Source: Bifidobacterium platyrrhinorum (GTDB taxonomy: Bacteria; Actinomycetota; Actinomycetes; Actinomycetales; Bifidobacteriaceae). From it: 64,000 bases of DNA. Every line of letters begins with the position of its first letter. The first letter of the stretch is position 1. The notes under the pieces are model-generated. The model ran no database searches. It worked only from the letters and a program-made list of their open reading frames with translations, and was not told the DNA's origin. Where the stretch lies: the NCBI RefSeq assembly GCF_010667645.1, contig NZ_WHZV01000006.1, positions 102,837 through 166,836 of the forward strand. The letters are read 5' to 3'. A program made the translations under genes and the position numbers. Positions 52,305-61,122 of this stretch are shown one piece after another.

Positions 52305-54377
52305 ATGGACGTGCTCGAACTGATTCTATGCATCATCGCGGCGGTCGTGCTGTCCTCGTTCCTCAGCAGGTTCATCCCCAAGGTGTCGACCCCGCTCGTG
52401 CAGATCGTGCTCGGCGCGGCCATCACGCTGTTGCCCGTCTTCCCGACCGTGGACCTCAACCCGGAAGTGTTCATGGTGCTGTTCATCGCGCCCCTGCTCT
52501 ATCTGGAGGCGCATGAGATCGACAAATCCGCCCTGCTCAAGACCCTGAAGCTCAGCCTGTCGCTCGCCATCGGGCTCGCCATCGCCACGATGGCCGCCGT
52601 CGGCTTCGCGTTGCACGCGTTATGGCCGCAGATGACCCTGGCCGCCGCGCTCGCCCTGGGCGCCGCGCTCGGCCCCACCGACGCGGTCGCCGTCAGCTCG
52701 CTCGGCAAGGAGGCGTCGCTGACCATGCGCCAGCGCGGCGTGCTCAAAGGCGAATCGCTGTTCAACGACGCCTCCGGCATCGTCGGCTTCCAGTTCGCCA
52801 TCGCCGCCGCCGTGACCGGAGAATTCGCCGTCGGCGAGGCCGCGGGCGACTTCGCGGTCTCGTTCATCGGAGGCGCCCTGTTCGGCACGTTCGTCGGACT
52901 GGTCATCAACTGGCTGTTCGAAACGGTGCGCTCGCTGGGTTGGGAGACCACCACCACGCGCATCCTCATGGAGCTGTTCCTGCCGTTCCTGCTGTACCTG
53001 GGCGCCGAGGAGGTGCACGTCTCCGGCATCCTGTCGGTCGTGGCCGCCGGACTGCTCGTGCGGTTCGACCGCACCGGCATCGGGCCGAACGTGGCGCGCA
53101 CCAACATCGTCGCCACCAGCGTGTGGGGCGTGCTCTCGTTCACGCTCAACGGCGCCGTGTTCATCCTGCTCGGCATGCTGCTGCCCGGCGCGATGATCGC
53201 CAGCTGGTCCGACCCGTGGGTGAGCAACCGGCTGCTCGTCGTCGCGATCCTGCTCGTCACCGCCGTGGTCATCGTGCTGCGCTTCATCTGGGTGTCTGGC
53301 ATGCTGCGCATCGCCCGCGACGTGAACACCGGCAAACGGCGCAGGATGACGCCCGAACGCTGGCGCTCGGCGGCGGTCATGACGTTCGGCGGCGCCAAGG
53401 GCACCATCACCCTGTCGCTGATGTTCACCATCCCGTACTACCTGTCCGGCGGCAAGCCGTTCCCGATGCGCGACGAGCTCATCTTCATCGCCTCCGGCGT
53501 GATCGTCATGACGCTGCTGCTCGCCAACTTCCTGCTGCCGCTGCTCGCCCCCAACCGCAACAAGGACACGGGCACCGAGCTCAACGAGATCACCATCGAA
53601 GTGCTGCGGCGCACCGTCGAGGAGCTCACCAGCCGCATCACGCCCGACAACCGCCGCGCCGTACTCATGGTCATCGACTCGTACACGAAGCGCATCAGCC
53701 GCCTGAAGCACCGTCTCGGCGCGCTCGACCCGCAGGGCTACGGCGAGCTGCAGATCCAGGCGCTCAACTGGGAGAAGCAGTTCGTGCGCGACCGCCTCGC
53801 CGACCTCAAGGCGCATCCGATCCCGGACAAGGCCGAGCAGGAGCTCAACGTGGAGGTGTGCGAGCGCATGCTCGACCAGATCATGAACACGCTGCGCCAC
53901 ACCACCGCCGGCCCGGAAAGCGGGCGCATCGGATGGCAGCTCGGCGGCCGTCTGCGCGGATTGCAGCATCGCACGTTGAATCTGGTGAAGCGCACGGTCA
54001 ACAAGATCCGCCGCACCACGCCGCTGGTGAGCGAGGATCAGATCTTCGCGCACATGCGCACGCTGCAGGTGGACGCCATCGAACACGTGATCGGCAAGCT
54101 CGGCGAGGAGATGAGCCACGACCGGTTCAACACGGAGTTCTGCTCCGCGCTGATCCTCGACTACCGTCGCGCCGAGGCCTCGCTCAAGTCCCGTCCGAAC
54201 ATGGAGGGCAGCGCGGCGGCGGCCGGCCAGGCCGACGAGATCAAGAAGCAGAGCTATGCGATCGAGCTCGGCGTCGTGCAGGACATGTTCGAAGCCGGCG
54301 ACATCTCCCGACCCCAGGCCCGAGAACTCCGCCGCAACATCTACGTCATGCAAGTAGATGCCGATTCCGGCATCTAG
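52305..54377 (+). CDS. Na+/H+ antiporter, CPA1 (NhaP/YjcE-like) family
   Basis: The protein has 690 residues. About 12 membrane helices occupy residues 1-405. The ion-binding region has LGPTDAVAVSS and ESLFNDASGIVGF, both signatures of CPA1 exchangers, and GAKGTITLSLMFTIP near helix 10-11. The ~280-residue hydrophilic C-terminus is helical and probably regulatory. It exchanges Na+ (or K+) for protons, helping acid and bile-salt tolerance. The gene ends directly at a hairpin repeat beginning at its stop codon. Confidence 0.93.
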   Translation: MDVLELILCIIAAVVLSSFLSRFIPKVSTPLVQIVLGAAITLLPVFPTVDLNPEVFMVLFIAPLLYLEAHEIDKSALLKTLKLSLSLAIGLAIATMAAVGFALHALWPQMTLAAALALGAALGPTDAVAVSSLGKEASLTMRQRGVLKGESLFNDASGIVGFQFAIAAAVTGEFAVGEAAGDFAVSFIGGALFGTFVGLVINWLFETVRSLGWETTTTRILMELFLPFLLYLGAEEVHVSGILSVVAAGLLVRFDRTGIGPNVARTNIVATSVWGVLSFTLNGAVFILLGMLLPGAMIASWSDPWVSNRLLVVAILLVTAVVIVLRFIWVSGMLRIARDVNTGKRRRMTPERWRSAAVMTFGGAKGTITLSLMFTIPYYLSGGKPFPMRDELIFIASGVIVMTLLLANFLLPLLAPNRNKDTGTELNEITIEVLRRTVEELTSRITPDNRRAVLMVIDSYTKRISRLKHRLGALDPQGYGELQIQALNWEKQFVRDRLADLKAHPIPDKAEQELNVEVCERMLDQIMNTLRHTTAGPESGRIGWQLGGRLRGLQHRTLNLVKRTVNKIRRTTPLVSEDQIFAHMRTLQVDAIEHVIGKLGEEMSHDRFNTEFCSALILDYRRAEASLKSRPNMEGSAAAAGQADEIKKQSYAIELGVVQDMFEAGDISRPQARELRRNIYVMQVDADSGI

Positions 54378-54544
54378 AGGCGGTTTTTACGGAGATGATT
54401 CCATTGCTCCGTGGAATCCGCCTCTTACGGTGGTTCAGCGTCCGAAAATACGGAGGATGGGCCTGATCTCCGTGAAATCCGCCGCTGAGTCGGAGTGAGA
54501 GGCGGTTTTTACGGAGGTGGCGGTTGTTCTCCGTGGAATCCGCC
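54377..54544 (+). repeat. Three imperfect hairpin repeats after the antiporter gene
   Basis: Units at 54377-54424 and 54499-54544 share GGCGGTTTTTACGGAG and CTCCGTGGAATCCGCC, which fold into a long stem. A degenerate unit (about 54441-54484) keeps only ACGGAG/CTCCGT. In the long stems the T-tract faces GGAAT, so two pairs are G-U wobbles if the plus strand is the RNA. The first unit overlaps the antiporter stop codon. Confidence 0.75.
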
Positions 54545-54583
54545 GCCGGATGCGGTAAGGTCGGCCGCGACGGGGTGAGTGAG

Positions 54584-54734
54584 GTCACAACGGAGCAACG
54601 GTCACGATGGAACGGCGGTCACAACGGAACGGCGGTCACAACGGAACGGCGGCCCCCATGGAACGACGGCCATGATGGAACAATGGTCACAAGGGAATCG
54701 GCCGCAATGCGACAGCGGGCCACAACAGCACGGG
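54584..54734 (+). repeat. 17-bp minisatellite upstream of tadA
   Basis: GTCACAACGGAACGGCG is repeated exactly at 54618-54634 and 54635-54651. Related 17-bp units run from 54584 to 54685, then a 15-bp unit and two very degenerate ones to 54734. The array ends seven bases before the tadA ATG, so copy number could alter spacing to the promoter or translation start. Confidence 0.85.
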
Positions 54735-54740
54735 GGCGAT

Positions 54741-55190
54741 ATGCGGTATGACGAGGTGATGGGCGAGGCCATCGGATTGGCGCGTCGCGCCATGGCCACC
54801 GGCGATGTGCCGGTCGGCGCGCTGGTGATCGACGACCATGGCGCCGTCATCGGACGTGGGTTCAATACGCGCGAAGCGGACGGCGACCCGCTCGCCCACG
54901 CGGAGATCGTCGCGATGCGCGAGGCCGCCGCATCCCGCGGCGATTGGAACCTCGCCGACTGCACGCTCGCCGTCACCCTGGAGCCCTGCCCGATGTGCGC
55001 GGGCGCATGCCTCCAGACCCGCGTCGGCCGCATCGTGTTCGGCGCATGGGACGCGAAGCTCGGCGCCTGCGGATCCGTATGGGACATCCCGCGCGACCCG
55101 CACGTCGGCCACGAGCCGGAAGTGTACGGCGGCGTGCGCGAAGCGGAATGCGCGGCCCTGCTCGCCGGCTTCTTCGCCACACGGCGCTAG
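54741..55190 (+). CDS. tadA: tRNA-specific adenosine deaminase
   Basis: The protein has 149 residues. Zinc ligands are H53 (in LAHAEIVAM, proton shuttle E55) and C83/C86 in EPCPMCAGAC. This converts A34 to inosine in tRNA-Arg(ACG). The open frame continues upstream through the 17-bp repeats to 54579, but the family core starts at MRYDEVMGEAIGLA, so 54741 is chosen. The ribosome binding site is poor (GGGGG). Confidence 0.93.
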   Translation: MRYDEVMGEAIGLARRAMATGDVPVGALVIDDHGAVIGRGFNTREADGDPLAHAEIVAMREAAASRGDWNLADCTLAVTLEPCPMCAGACLQTRVGRIVFGAWDAKLGACGSVWDIPRDPHVGHEPEVYGGVREAECAALLAGFFATRR

Positions 55191-55298
55191 CCCTTGGCCC
55201 CTCGTCGATGCGGGTAGGCCGCCGTGCGAAGCGCATCGGGTGAGCAGGGAACGGAAGACCGCGACAAAACCGGAACCGGATTCGGACATGGGAGATGT

Positions 55299-55345
55299 TT
55301 TTCTTTCCAGCGGCACGGAACACACAGGGGGATGGCAAGGAAAGG
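55299..55345 (+). promoter_or_regulatory. Candidate ROK half-sites upstream of the alpha-galactosidase gene
   Basis: TTTTCTTTCC at 55299-55308 matches one arm of the operator at 59088-59138 exactly over 10 bases. A weaker GGAAAGG at 55339-55345 could be the opposite arm. The 55191-55429 gap otherwise holds no gene. Confidence 0.4.
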
Positions 55346-55429
55346 TCGCCGTCCTACCATCGGAACCGGATGCAGACCAGTCACGGACCAGCCACGGGAC
55401 CGGATCCGATACCCCAAAGGAGATCAGCA

Positions 55430-57796
55430 ATGACGCGCATCGAACGATTCGCCGGAACCGCCGCCGACGGCACCCCGATCACCCTCATCTACGCCGAACA
55501 GGCCGGCACCGCGCACGAATCGGCCGTGACCCCCGAATCGGCCGTCGCGTTCGCGCTCGCCTTCCCCGGCGGCGAACTGCCGCGCTTCGTGCACTGGGGC
55601 AAGCCGGTCGCCGCGCCGGAAACCCTGATCTCCCAGGTCGACGCCCTCAGGCCCCAACGCGTGTCCGGCGCGCTCGACGAGACCATGTGGCCGTCGATCC
55701 TGCCCACGCAAAGCGAATCGTGGATCGGCCAGAAGCGCTTCGAGGTGCGCCGCGGCGGCATCGAACTGTTCCCGAAGTTCACCGTCACCGACATCGCGAC
55801 GACGCTCGACGCACGCCCCGCGCTCGACGTGACGCAGGCCGTCGACGCCCCCGAATCCACGCCCGCCGAAGCGCGCGTCGCCGCGCCGGTCACAACCGTC
55901 GACACCCCGGTCGTCACCGTCACCGCCGAAGACGCCGAACAGGGCGTGCGCCTCGTCTGGACCGTCGAACTGCTGCACGGCGGCCTCATCCGCCAACGCG
56001 CCGCCATCACCGACACGACCGGCGCGGCAAGTGACGCGCTCGAGATCGGCAAGGTCGAACTCGGCTTCCCGCTGCCCGCCGTCGCCACCGAAATCCTCAC
56101 CACCACCGGCCACCATCTGCGCGAACGCAGCCCGCAGCGCCAGCCGCTCACCGTCGGCCGGTTCGAGAAGGTCTCGCTGGCCGGACGCCCCGACTTCGAC
56201 GCGAGCCTCCTGCTCACCGCCGGCGTGCCCGGCTTCGGCTTCGAACACGGCGAGGCCTACGCCGTGCACGTCGGCTGGAGCGGCAACAGCGTGCTCGCCG
56301 CAGAACGCCAGCCGTACACGGACGGCATGATCGGCGGCGGCGAGATCCTGTTCGGCGGCGAAGCCACGTTGCATGGCGACGCCGCGACGGACACGTACAC
56401 CACGCCGTGGGTGTACGGCGCGACCGGCGACGGCCTCAACCAGGTCGCCGCGCGCTTCCACACCCACCTGCGCGACCTCCACCCCGAACTCGCGTCCAAA
56501 CCGCGCCCCGTCATCCTCAACACGTGGGAGGCCGTCTACTTCCAGCACGACTACGACACGTTGACCGCGCTCGCCGACAAGGCCGCCGCGACCGGCGTCG
56601 AACGGTTCGTCGTCGACGACGGATGGTTCGGCTCCCGCCGCGACGACACGTCCGGACTCGGCGACTGGCAGATCTCGTCCGCGGTGTGGCCGGACGGGCC
56701 GAAGAGCCTCAAGGCGCTCGCCGACCACGTGCACGGCAAGGGCATGGAGTTCGGCCTGTGGTTCGAGCCGGAGATGATCAACCCCGATTCCGACACGTAC
56801 CGCGCCCACCCGGACTGGGTGCTGAAGTCCACGCCGAACCGCCTGCCGATGCAGGGCCGTTCCCAGCAGGTGCTCGACCTGACCAACCCGGAGGCGTACG
56901 CCTACATCTACAACGCGATGGACGGGCTCGTCGGGAGCTTGAGCATCGACTACATCAAGTGGGACCACAACAAGCTCGTCACCGAAGCCGCCACGCAGCG
57001 GTTCGACAACGGCGGCGGCCACGGGTACGGCGTACCGGCCGTGCACGCGCAGACGCTCGCCGTCTACCGCATCTTCCGCGACCTCAAGGCCGCGCATCCG
57101 GGCCTCGAGATCGAAAGCTGCTCCTCGGGCGGCGGCCGCGTCGACCTCGGCATCCTCGAACTCGCGGACCGCATCTGGGTGTCCGACTGCGTCGACCCGG
57201 TCGAACGCGCCGACATCCAGCGCTACACGTCGCTGCTCGTGCCGCCATGCATGATGGGCGAACACGTGGGCGCGAGCCCCGCGCACTCCACGCAGCGCGC
57301 CACCAGCCAGGAACTGCGCATGGCGATGGCGTTCTACGGGCACATGGGCATCGAATGGAACCTGCTCAAGGAACCGGACGCCGACGTGGCCAAGCTCGCC
57401 GCATGGGTCGCCGAATTCAAGCGACACCGCGCCTGGTTCGCCGTGGACACGTGCGTCCACACCGACACCCCGGACCCGGCCGTGCGCGTCGACGGCATGG
57501 TCAAACCCGACCGGACCGCCGCGTTCTACCGGTTCACGCAGCTCACCACATCGCAGACCTATCCGGCCTCGCCGGTCCGTCTGCCCGGCCTCGACCCGGA
57601 CGCCACATACCGCGTGCAGCCGCTGCACCTCGACCTCGACCTCGCGGCGCTCGGCATCGGCAACGGCCAGTCCCCGCTCGGCTGGTGGACGCCCGACGGC
57701 GTCCTCATGACCGGCCGCACGCTCGCCGCCTACGGCCTACGCCCGCCGTCGCTGCATCCCGCTCAGTCGGTTCTGTTCACCGTTGTCAGGCAGTGA
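55430..57796 (+). CDS. GH36 alpha-galactosidase
   Basis: ATG at 55430 with AAAGGAG upstream gives 788 residues. An N-terminal beta-supersandwich leads to the catalytic barrel with nucleophile D512 in DYIKWDHNK, the loop ESCSSGGGRVDLGIL, and acid/base D586 in WVSDCVDPVER. The residue after it (CMMGEHVGASPAH) and the RFVVDDGWFG loop are standard for the family. It is cytosolic and removes alpha-galactosyl groups from raffinose-family oligosaccharides or melibiose. Convergent with the ROK gene (8-bp gap) and close to the GH13 alpha-glucosidase gene, suggesting one alpha-galactoside/glucoside use locus. Confidence 0.95.
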   Translation: MTRIERFAGTAADGTPITLIYAEQAGTAHESAVTPESAVAFALAFPGGELPRFVHWGKPVAAPETLISQVDALRPQRVSGALDETMWPSILPTQSESWIGQKRFEVRRGGIELFPKFTVTDIATTLDARPALDVTQAVDAPESTPAEARVAAPVTTVDTPVVTVTAEDAEQGVRLVWTVELLHGGLIRQRAAITDTTGAASDALEIGKVELGFPLPAVATEILTTTGHHLRERSPQRQPLTVGRFEKVSLAGRPDFDASLLLTAGVPGFGFEHGEAYAVHVGWSGNSVLAAERQPYTDGMIGGGEILFGGEATLHGDAATDTYTTPWVYGATGDGLNQVAARFHTHLRDLHPELASKPRPVILNTWEAVYFQHDYDTLTALADKAAATGVERFVVDDGWFGSRRDDTSGLGDWQISSAVWPDGPKSLKALADHVHGKGMEFGLWFEPEMINPDSDTYRAHPDWVLKSTPNRLPMQGRSQQVLDLTNPEAYAYIYNAMDGLVGSLSIDYIKWDHNKLVTEAATQRFDNGGGHGYGVPAVHAQTLAVYRIFRDLKAAHPGLEIESCSSGGGRVDLGILELADRIWVSDCVDPVERADIQRYTSLLVPPCMMGEHVGASPAHSTQRATSQELRMAMAFYGHMGIEWNLLKEPDADVAKLAAWVAEFKRHRAWFAVDTCVHTDTPDPAVRVDGMVKPDRTAAFYRFTQLTTSQTYPASPVRLPGLDPDATYRVQPLHLDLDLAALGIGNGQSPLGWWTPDGVLMTGRTLAAYGLRPPSLHPAQSVLFTVVRQ

Positions 57797-57804
57797 ACGG
57801 AACC

Positions 57805-59013
57805 TCAGCCGATATACCGTTCGATGACGCGACTGGCGGCGGCCTTCGCCCATAGCTGCCAGTCGTGGTCGACCACGGTGAACTCCACCGGCGCGGCCTG
57901 GCTGTGCCGGTAGCGGCGGATGCCGTCGCGGACCGCGTCGACGCCCATCGCCGCGATGAACGCCGATTCGCCCGCCACCATCACCTTCGACGGCATCGCG
58001 ATGTTCGCGATCATGGCGATCAGCGAACCCAGACGGAAACAGGTGAGCTGCACGAGCCGCGACGCCTGCGGCCGGCCGTCGCGGGCGTCGCGCGCGAACT
58101 CGTCGAACGTGCATGCTCGACCCATCATGCGTGAATACTGGTTCGCCAACGACTCGTCGGTGAGGCACTGCGCGCATCCGATATGCCCGAGCACGCAGCG
58201 CGGGCCTTCCGGGTCGATGAGCACATGCCCGAGCAGCCCGTAGCTCTTGTCCGGGTAGGAGACCGGCTCGCCGCGCATCGCGAGCGAATAGCCGACGCCC
58301 ACACCGATCGTGAGCACGGCGAACGCCTCCAATCCCACGCCCGGCCCGAACCAGCTGGCGTCCACGAGCAGCGAGTCGATGTCGTTGTACAGATTGCAGG
58401 GAAGGTCGCTCGCCTCCTCGACCATCGCGGCGAGCGGCACGTCACGGTCCCAGCGCAGGAACGGCGCATGCGTGACGACCGTATCGTCGCGTACGTGCCC
58501 GCCGATCGCGACGCCCACGGCGGTCGGGGAGGGCAGCGTCGTGGCCGCCACGTCGTCACGGCATTCCCGCACGAGATCGGCGATCGCGGCCGTCACCGTC
58601 TCCGGCGAACGGTCCGGGAACACGCGTTCGTGACGCGACGACACGACCTCGCCGCGCGCGTTCACCGCCGCCGCGATGGCCGACGTGCCCTGCGCCTTCA
58701 CGCCGATGAACGTGCGTGCGTTCGCGCACAGCACCAACGCGGTCTGCGGCCTGCCGCGGCGTTCCGAACTCTCCTTCGGCGTGAACCCCTGCGGCAGCGG
58801 GCCGCGGCCCACCGCGTCGCCGGGCAGTTCCTCGATGACGCCCGCGTAGATGAGATCGCCGGTGATGCGCGACAGCGCGCCCTGCGACAGTCCCAGCATC
58901 TGCGCCAGGGTGGTGCGCGCGATCGGACCGTACTTCGCGATGGCCCGCGCCACGCGATGCGTGTACTCCGAGCCCTCGAACCATCGGGGAAACTCCCGTT
59001 GCGTTCCGTCCAT
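57805..59013 (-). CDS. ROK-family transcriptional regulator
   Basis: The protein has 402 residues. The N-terminal winged HTH (IARTTLAQMLGLSQGALSRITGDLI) is followed by an actin-like ROK domain with VGVAIGGHV, TIGVGVGYSLAM and the zinc motif C-x-L-G-H-I-G-C-A-Q-C in CVLGHIGCAQCLTD. The usual GHxxxxPxG metal site appears as GLLGHVLIDPEG. It should repress the neighbouring alpha-glucosidase and perhaps alpha-galactosidase genes until a sugar binds. GCGAGGA precedes the ATG. Confidence 0.93.
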   Translation of the reverse strand: MDGTQREFPRWFEGSEYTHRVARAIAKYGPIARTTLAQMLGLSQGALSRITGDLIYAGVIEELPGDAVGRGPLPQGFTPKESSERRGRPQTALVLCANARTFIGVKAQGTSAIAAAVNARGEVVSSRHERVFPDRSPETVTAAIADLVRECRDDVAATTLPSPTAVGVAIGGHVRDDTVVTHAPFLRWDRDVPLAAMVEEASDLPCNLYNDIDSLLVDASWFGPGVGLEAFAVLTIGVGVGYSLAMRGEPVSYPDKSYGLLGHVLIDPEGPRCVLGHIGCAQCLTDESLANQYSRMMGRACTFDEFARDARDGRPQASRLVQLTCFRLGSLIAMIANIAMPSKVMVAGESAFIAAMGVDAVRDGIRRYRHSQAAPVEFTVVDHDWQLWAKAAASRVIERYIG

Positions 59014-59087
59014 CAGCCGTCCTCGCTCCGCCGGTCGTGCATTCCGTCCCCAGAATACCCAACCCCGCCCGTCGCGATCGCCTCCAT

Positions 59088-59138
59088 CGGTTTTCTTTCC
59101 GGCGCACCCGGCACGGACGCGAATGGGAAAGAAAACCG
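59088..59138. promoter_or_regulatory. Strong inverted-repeat operator in the ROK/GH13 divergent region
   Basis: CGGTTTTCTTTCC (59088-59100) and GGAAAGAAAACCG (59126-59138) are perfect 13-bp inverted arms separated by 25 bp, about 3.6 helical turns centre to centre. They lie between the divergent ROK and GH13 genes. This is the most likely ROK binding site. Confidence 0.7.
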
Positions 59139-59223
59139 TCGTCGCTTACACTCGCTCGCAGATGCCGCGCACGCGCCACGACGGCCGTGCGGCGGCGACG
59201 CCATAGCTGCAAAGGAGCCGATG

Positions 59224-61062
59224 ATGACCGCATTCAACCGTGAAACTCTGCCCGACGCCGTCCGTACGAACGGCGCCACCCCGAACCCGTGGTGGGCGAA
59301 CGCCGTGGTCTACCAGATCTACCCGCGCTCGTTCCAGGACACGAACGGCGACGGCTTCGGCGACCTCAAGGGCATCACCTCGCGTCTCGACTATCTCGCC
59401 GACCTCGGCGTCGACGTGCTGTGGCTCTCCCCGGTCTACAAGTCCCCGCAGGACGACAACGGCTACGACATCTCCGACTACCGCGACATCGACCCGCTGT
59501 TCGGCACGCTCGACGACATGGACGAGCTGCTCGCCGAAGCCCACAAGCGTGGGCTGAAGATCGTGATGGACCTCGTCGTCAACCACACGTCCGACGAGCA
59601 CGCATGGTTCGAAGCGTCGAAGAACCCCGACGACCCGCACGCCGACTGGTACTGGTGGCGTCCCGCGCGCCCCGGTTACGAACCCGGCGCGCCCGGCGCC
59701 GAACCGAACCGCTGGGGATCCTACTTCGGCGGCTCCGCATGGGAGTACTGCCCGGAACGCGGCGAATACTACCTGCACCAGTTCTCGAAGAAGCAGCCCG
59801 ACCTCAACTGGGAGAACCCGGACGTGCGCCGCGCCGTGTACGACATGATGAACTGGTGGCTCGATCGCGGCATCGACGGCTTCCGCATGGACGTCATCAC
59901 CCTGATCTCCAAGCGCACCGACGCGGCCGGGCGCCTGCCCGGCGAAGCCGGCTCCGAGCTCGAGGACCTGCCGGTCGGCGAGGAAGGCTACTCGAACCCG
60001 AACCCGTTCTGCGCGGACGGCCCGCGGCAGGACGAGTTCCTCGCCGAAATGCGCCGCGAGGTGTTCGAGGGCCGCGACGGCTTCCTGACCGTCGGCGAGG
60101 CGCCCGGCATCACCCCGGAACGCAACGAGCACATCACCAACCCGGCGAACAAGGAACTCGACATGCTCTTCCTCTTCGACCACATGGGCGAAGGCGAAGG
60201 CCGCTCCAAGTGGGAGATCGTCCCGTTCCGCACCCCGTGGCTGCGCGGCGTTCTGGCGAACCAGCAGGCCGCCGTCAAGGACGCCGGCTGGGCCAGCCTG
60301 TTCTTCTGCAACCACGACCAGCCGCGCATCGTGTCCCGCTGGGGCGACGACACCGGCGAAGAGGCGCGGGTGCGCTCCGCCAAGGCCTTCGGACTGCTCC
60401 TGCACATGCACCGCGGCACCCCGTACGTCTATCAGGGCGAAGAGCTCGGCATGACCAACGCGCACTTCAAGACGCTCGACCAATACCGCGACCTCGAATC
60501 GATCAACGCGTTCCGCCAGCGCGTCGAGGAGGCGAAGATCCAGACCGCCGAATCGATGATGGCGTCGCTCGAGCTCATCAGCCGCGACAACGCCCGCACC
60601 CCCATGCAGTGGGACGCGTCCAGGTACGCCGGATTCACCGCCCCCGACGCTCCGGCCGAGCCGTGGATCGAAGTCAACCCGAATCATGTCGACATCAACG
60701 CGGCCGCCGAATTCGACGACCCCGACTCCGTGTACGCGTTCTACAAGCGGCTCATCGCCTTGCGCCACGAGAACCCGGTGGTCGCCGCCGGCGACTGGAC
60801 GCTGCTCGACGCCGACGACCAGCACGTCTACGCGTTCACACGCTCGCTCGCCACCACGCCGGGAGCTGCGGGAGGCACGCTGCTCGTCGCCGTCAACCTG
60901 TCCGGGCGCACCGTCGACCTGCCGGCCGAATCGTACGCGTTGGTCGAAAACGGCGTCACCGAACACGACATTGTGATCGCCACGCACGGCGCCACCCACG
61001 CCGTCGTCTCACTCGCCAACCGTGAACTGGATCCGTGGGAGGGTATCGTCGTACGGATCTGA
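59224..61062 (+). CDS. GH13 alpha-glucosidase (subfamily 31-like)
   Basis: ATG at 59224 is better spaced from AAAGGAG than the ATG at 59221; the protein has 612 residues. Catalytic residues are nucleophile D223 in GFRMDVITL, acid/base E292 in LTVGEAPG, and transition-state D365 in FFCNHDQPRIV. VVYQIYPRSFQDTNGDGFGD and MDLVVNHTSDEHAWF are classic oligo-1,6-/alpha-1,4-glucosidase motifs. It probably hydrolyses isomaltose, panose, sucrose-like or short alpha-glucosides in the cytosol. Controlled by the divergent ROK protein, judging by the operator. Confidence 0.95.
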   Translation: MTAFNRETLPDAVRTNGATPNPWWANAVVYQIYPRSFQDTNGDGFGDLKGITSRLDYLADLGVDVLWLSPVYKSPQDDNGYDISDYRDIDPLFGTLDDMDELLAEAHKRGLKIVMDLVVNHTSDEHAWFEASKNPDDPHADWYWWRPARPGYEPGAPGAEPNRWGSYFGGSAWEYCPERGEYYLHQFSKKQPDLNWENPDVRRAVYDMMNWWLDRGIDGFRMDVITLISKRTDAAGRLPGEAGSELEDLPVGEEGYSNPNPFCADGPRQDEFLAEMRREVFEGRDGFLTVGEAPGITPERNEHITNPANKELDMLFLFDHMGEGEGRSKWEIVPFRTPWLRGVLANQQAAVKDAGWASLFFCNHDQPRIVSRWGDDTGEEARVRSAKAFGLLLHMHRGTPYVYQGEELGMTNAHFKTLDQYRDLESINAFRQRVEEAKIQTAESMMASLELISRDNARTPMQWDASRYAGFTAPDAPAEPWIEVNPNHVDINAAAEFDDPDSVYAFYKRLIALRHENPVVAAGDWTLLDADDQHVYAFTRSLATTPGAAGGTLLVAVNLSGRTVDLPAESYALVENGVTEHDIVIATHGATHAVVSLANRELDPWEGIVVRI

Positions 61063-61122
61063 CGATTCGCGAATCGGGCACGCGGCCCTGTTCCGGCCGC
61101 GTGCCCGCCTACAATACGCACT

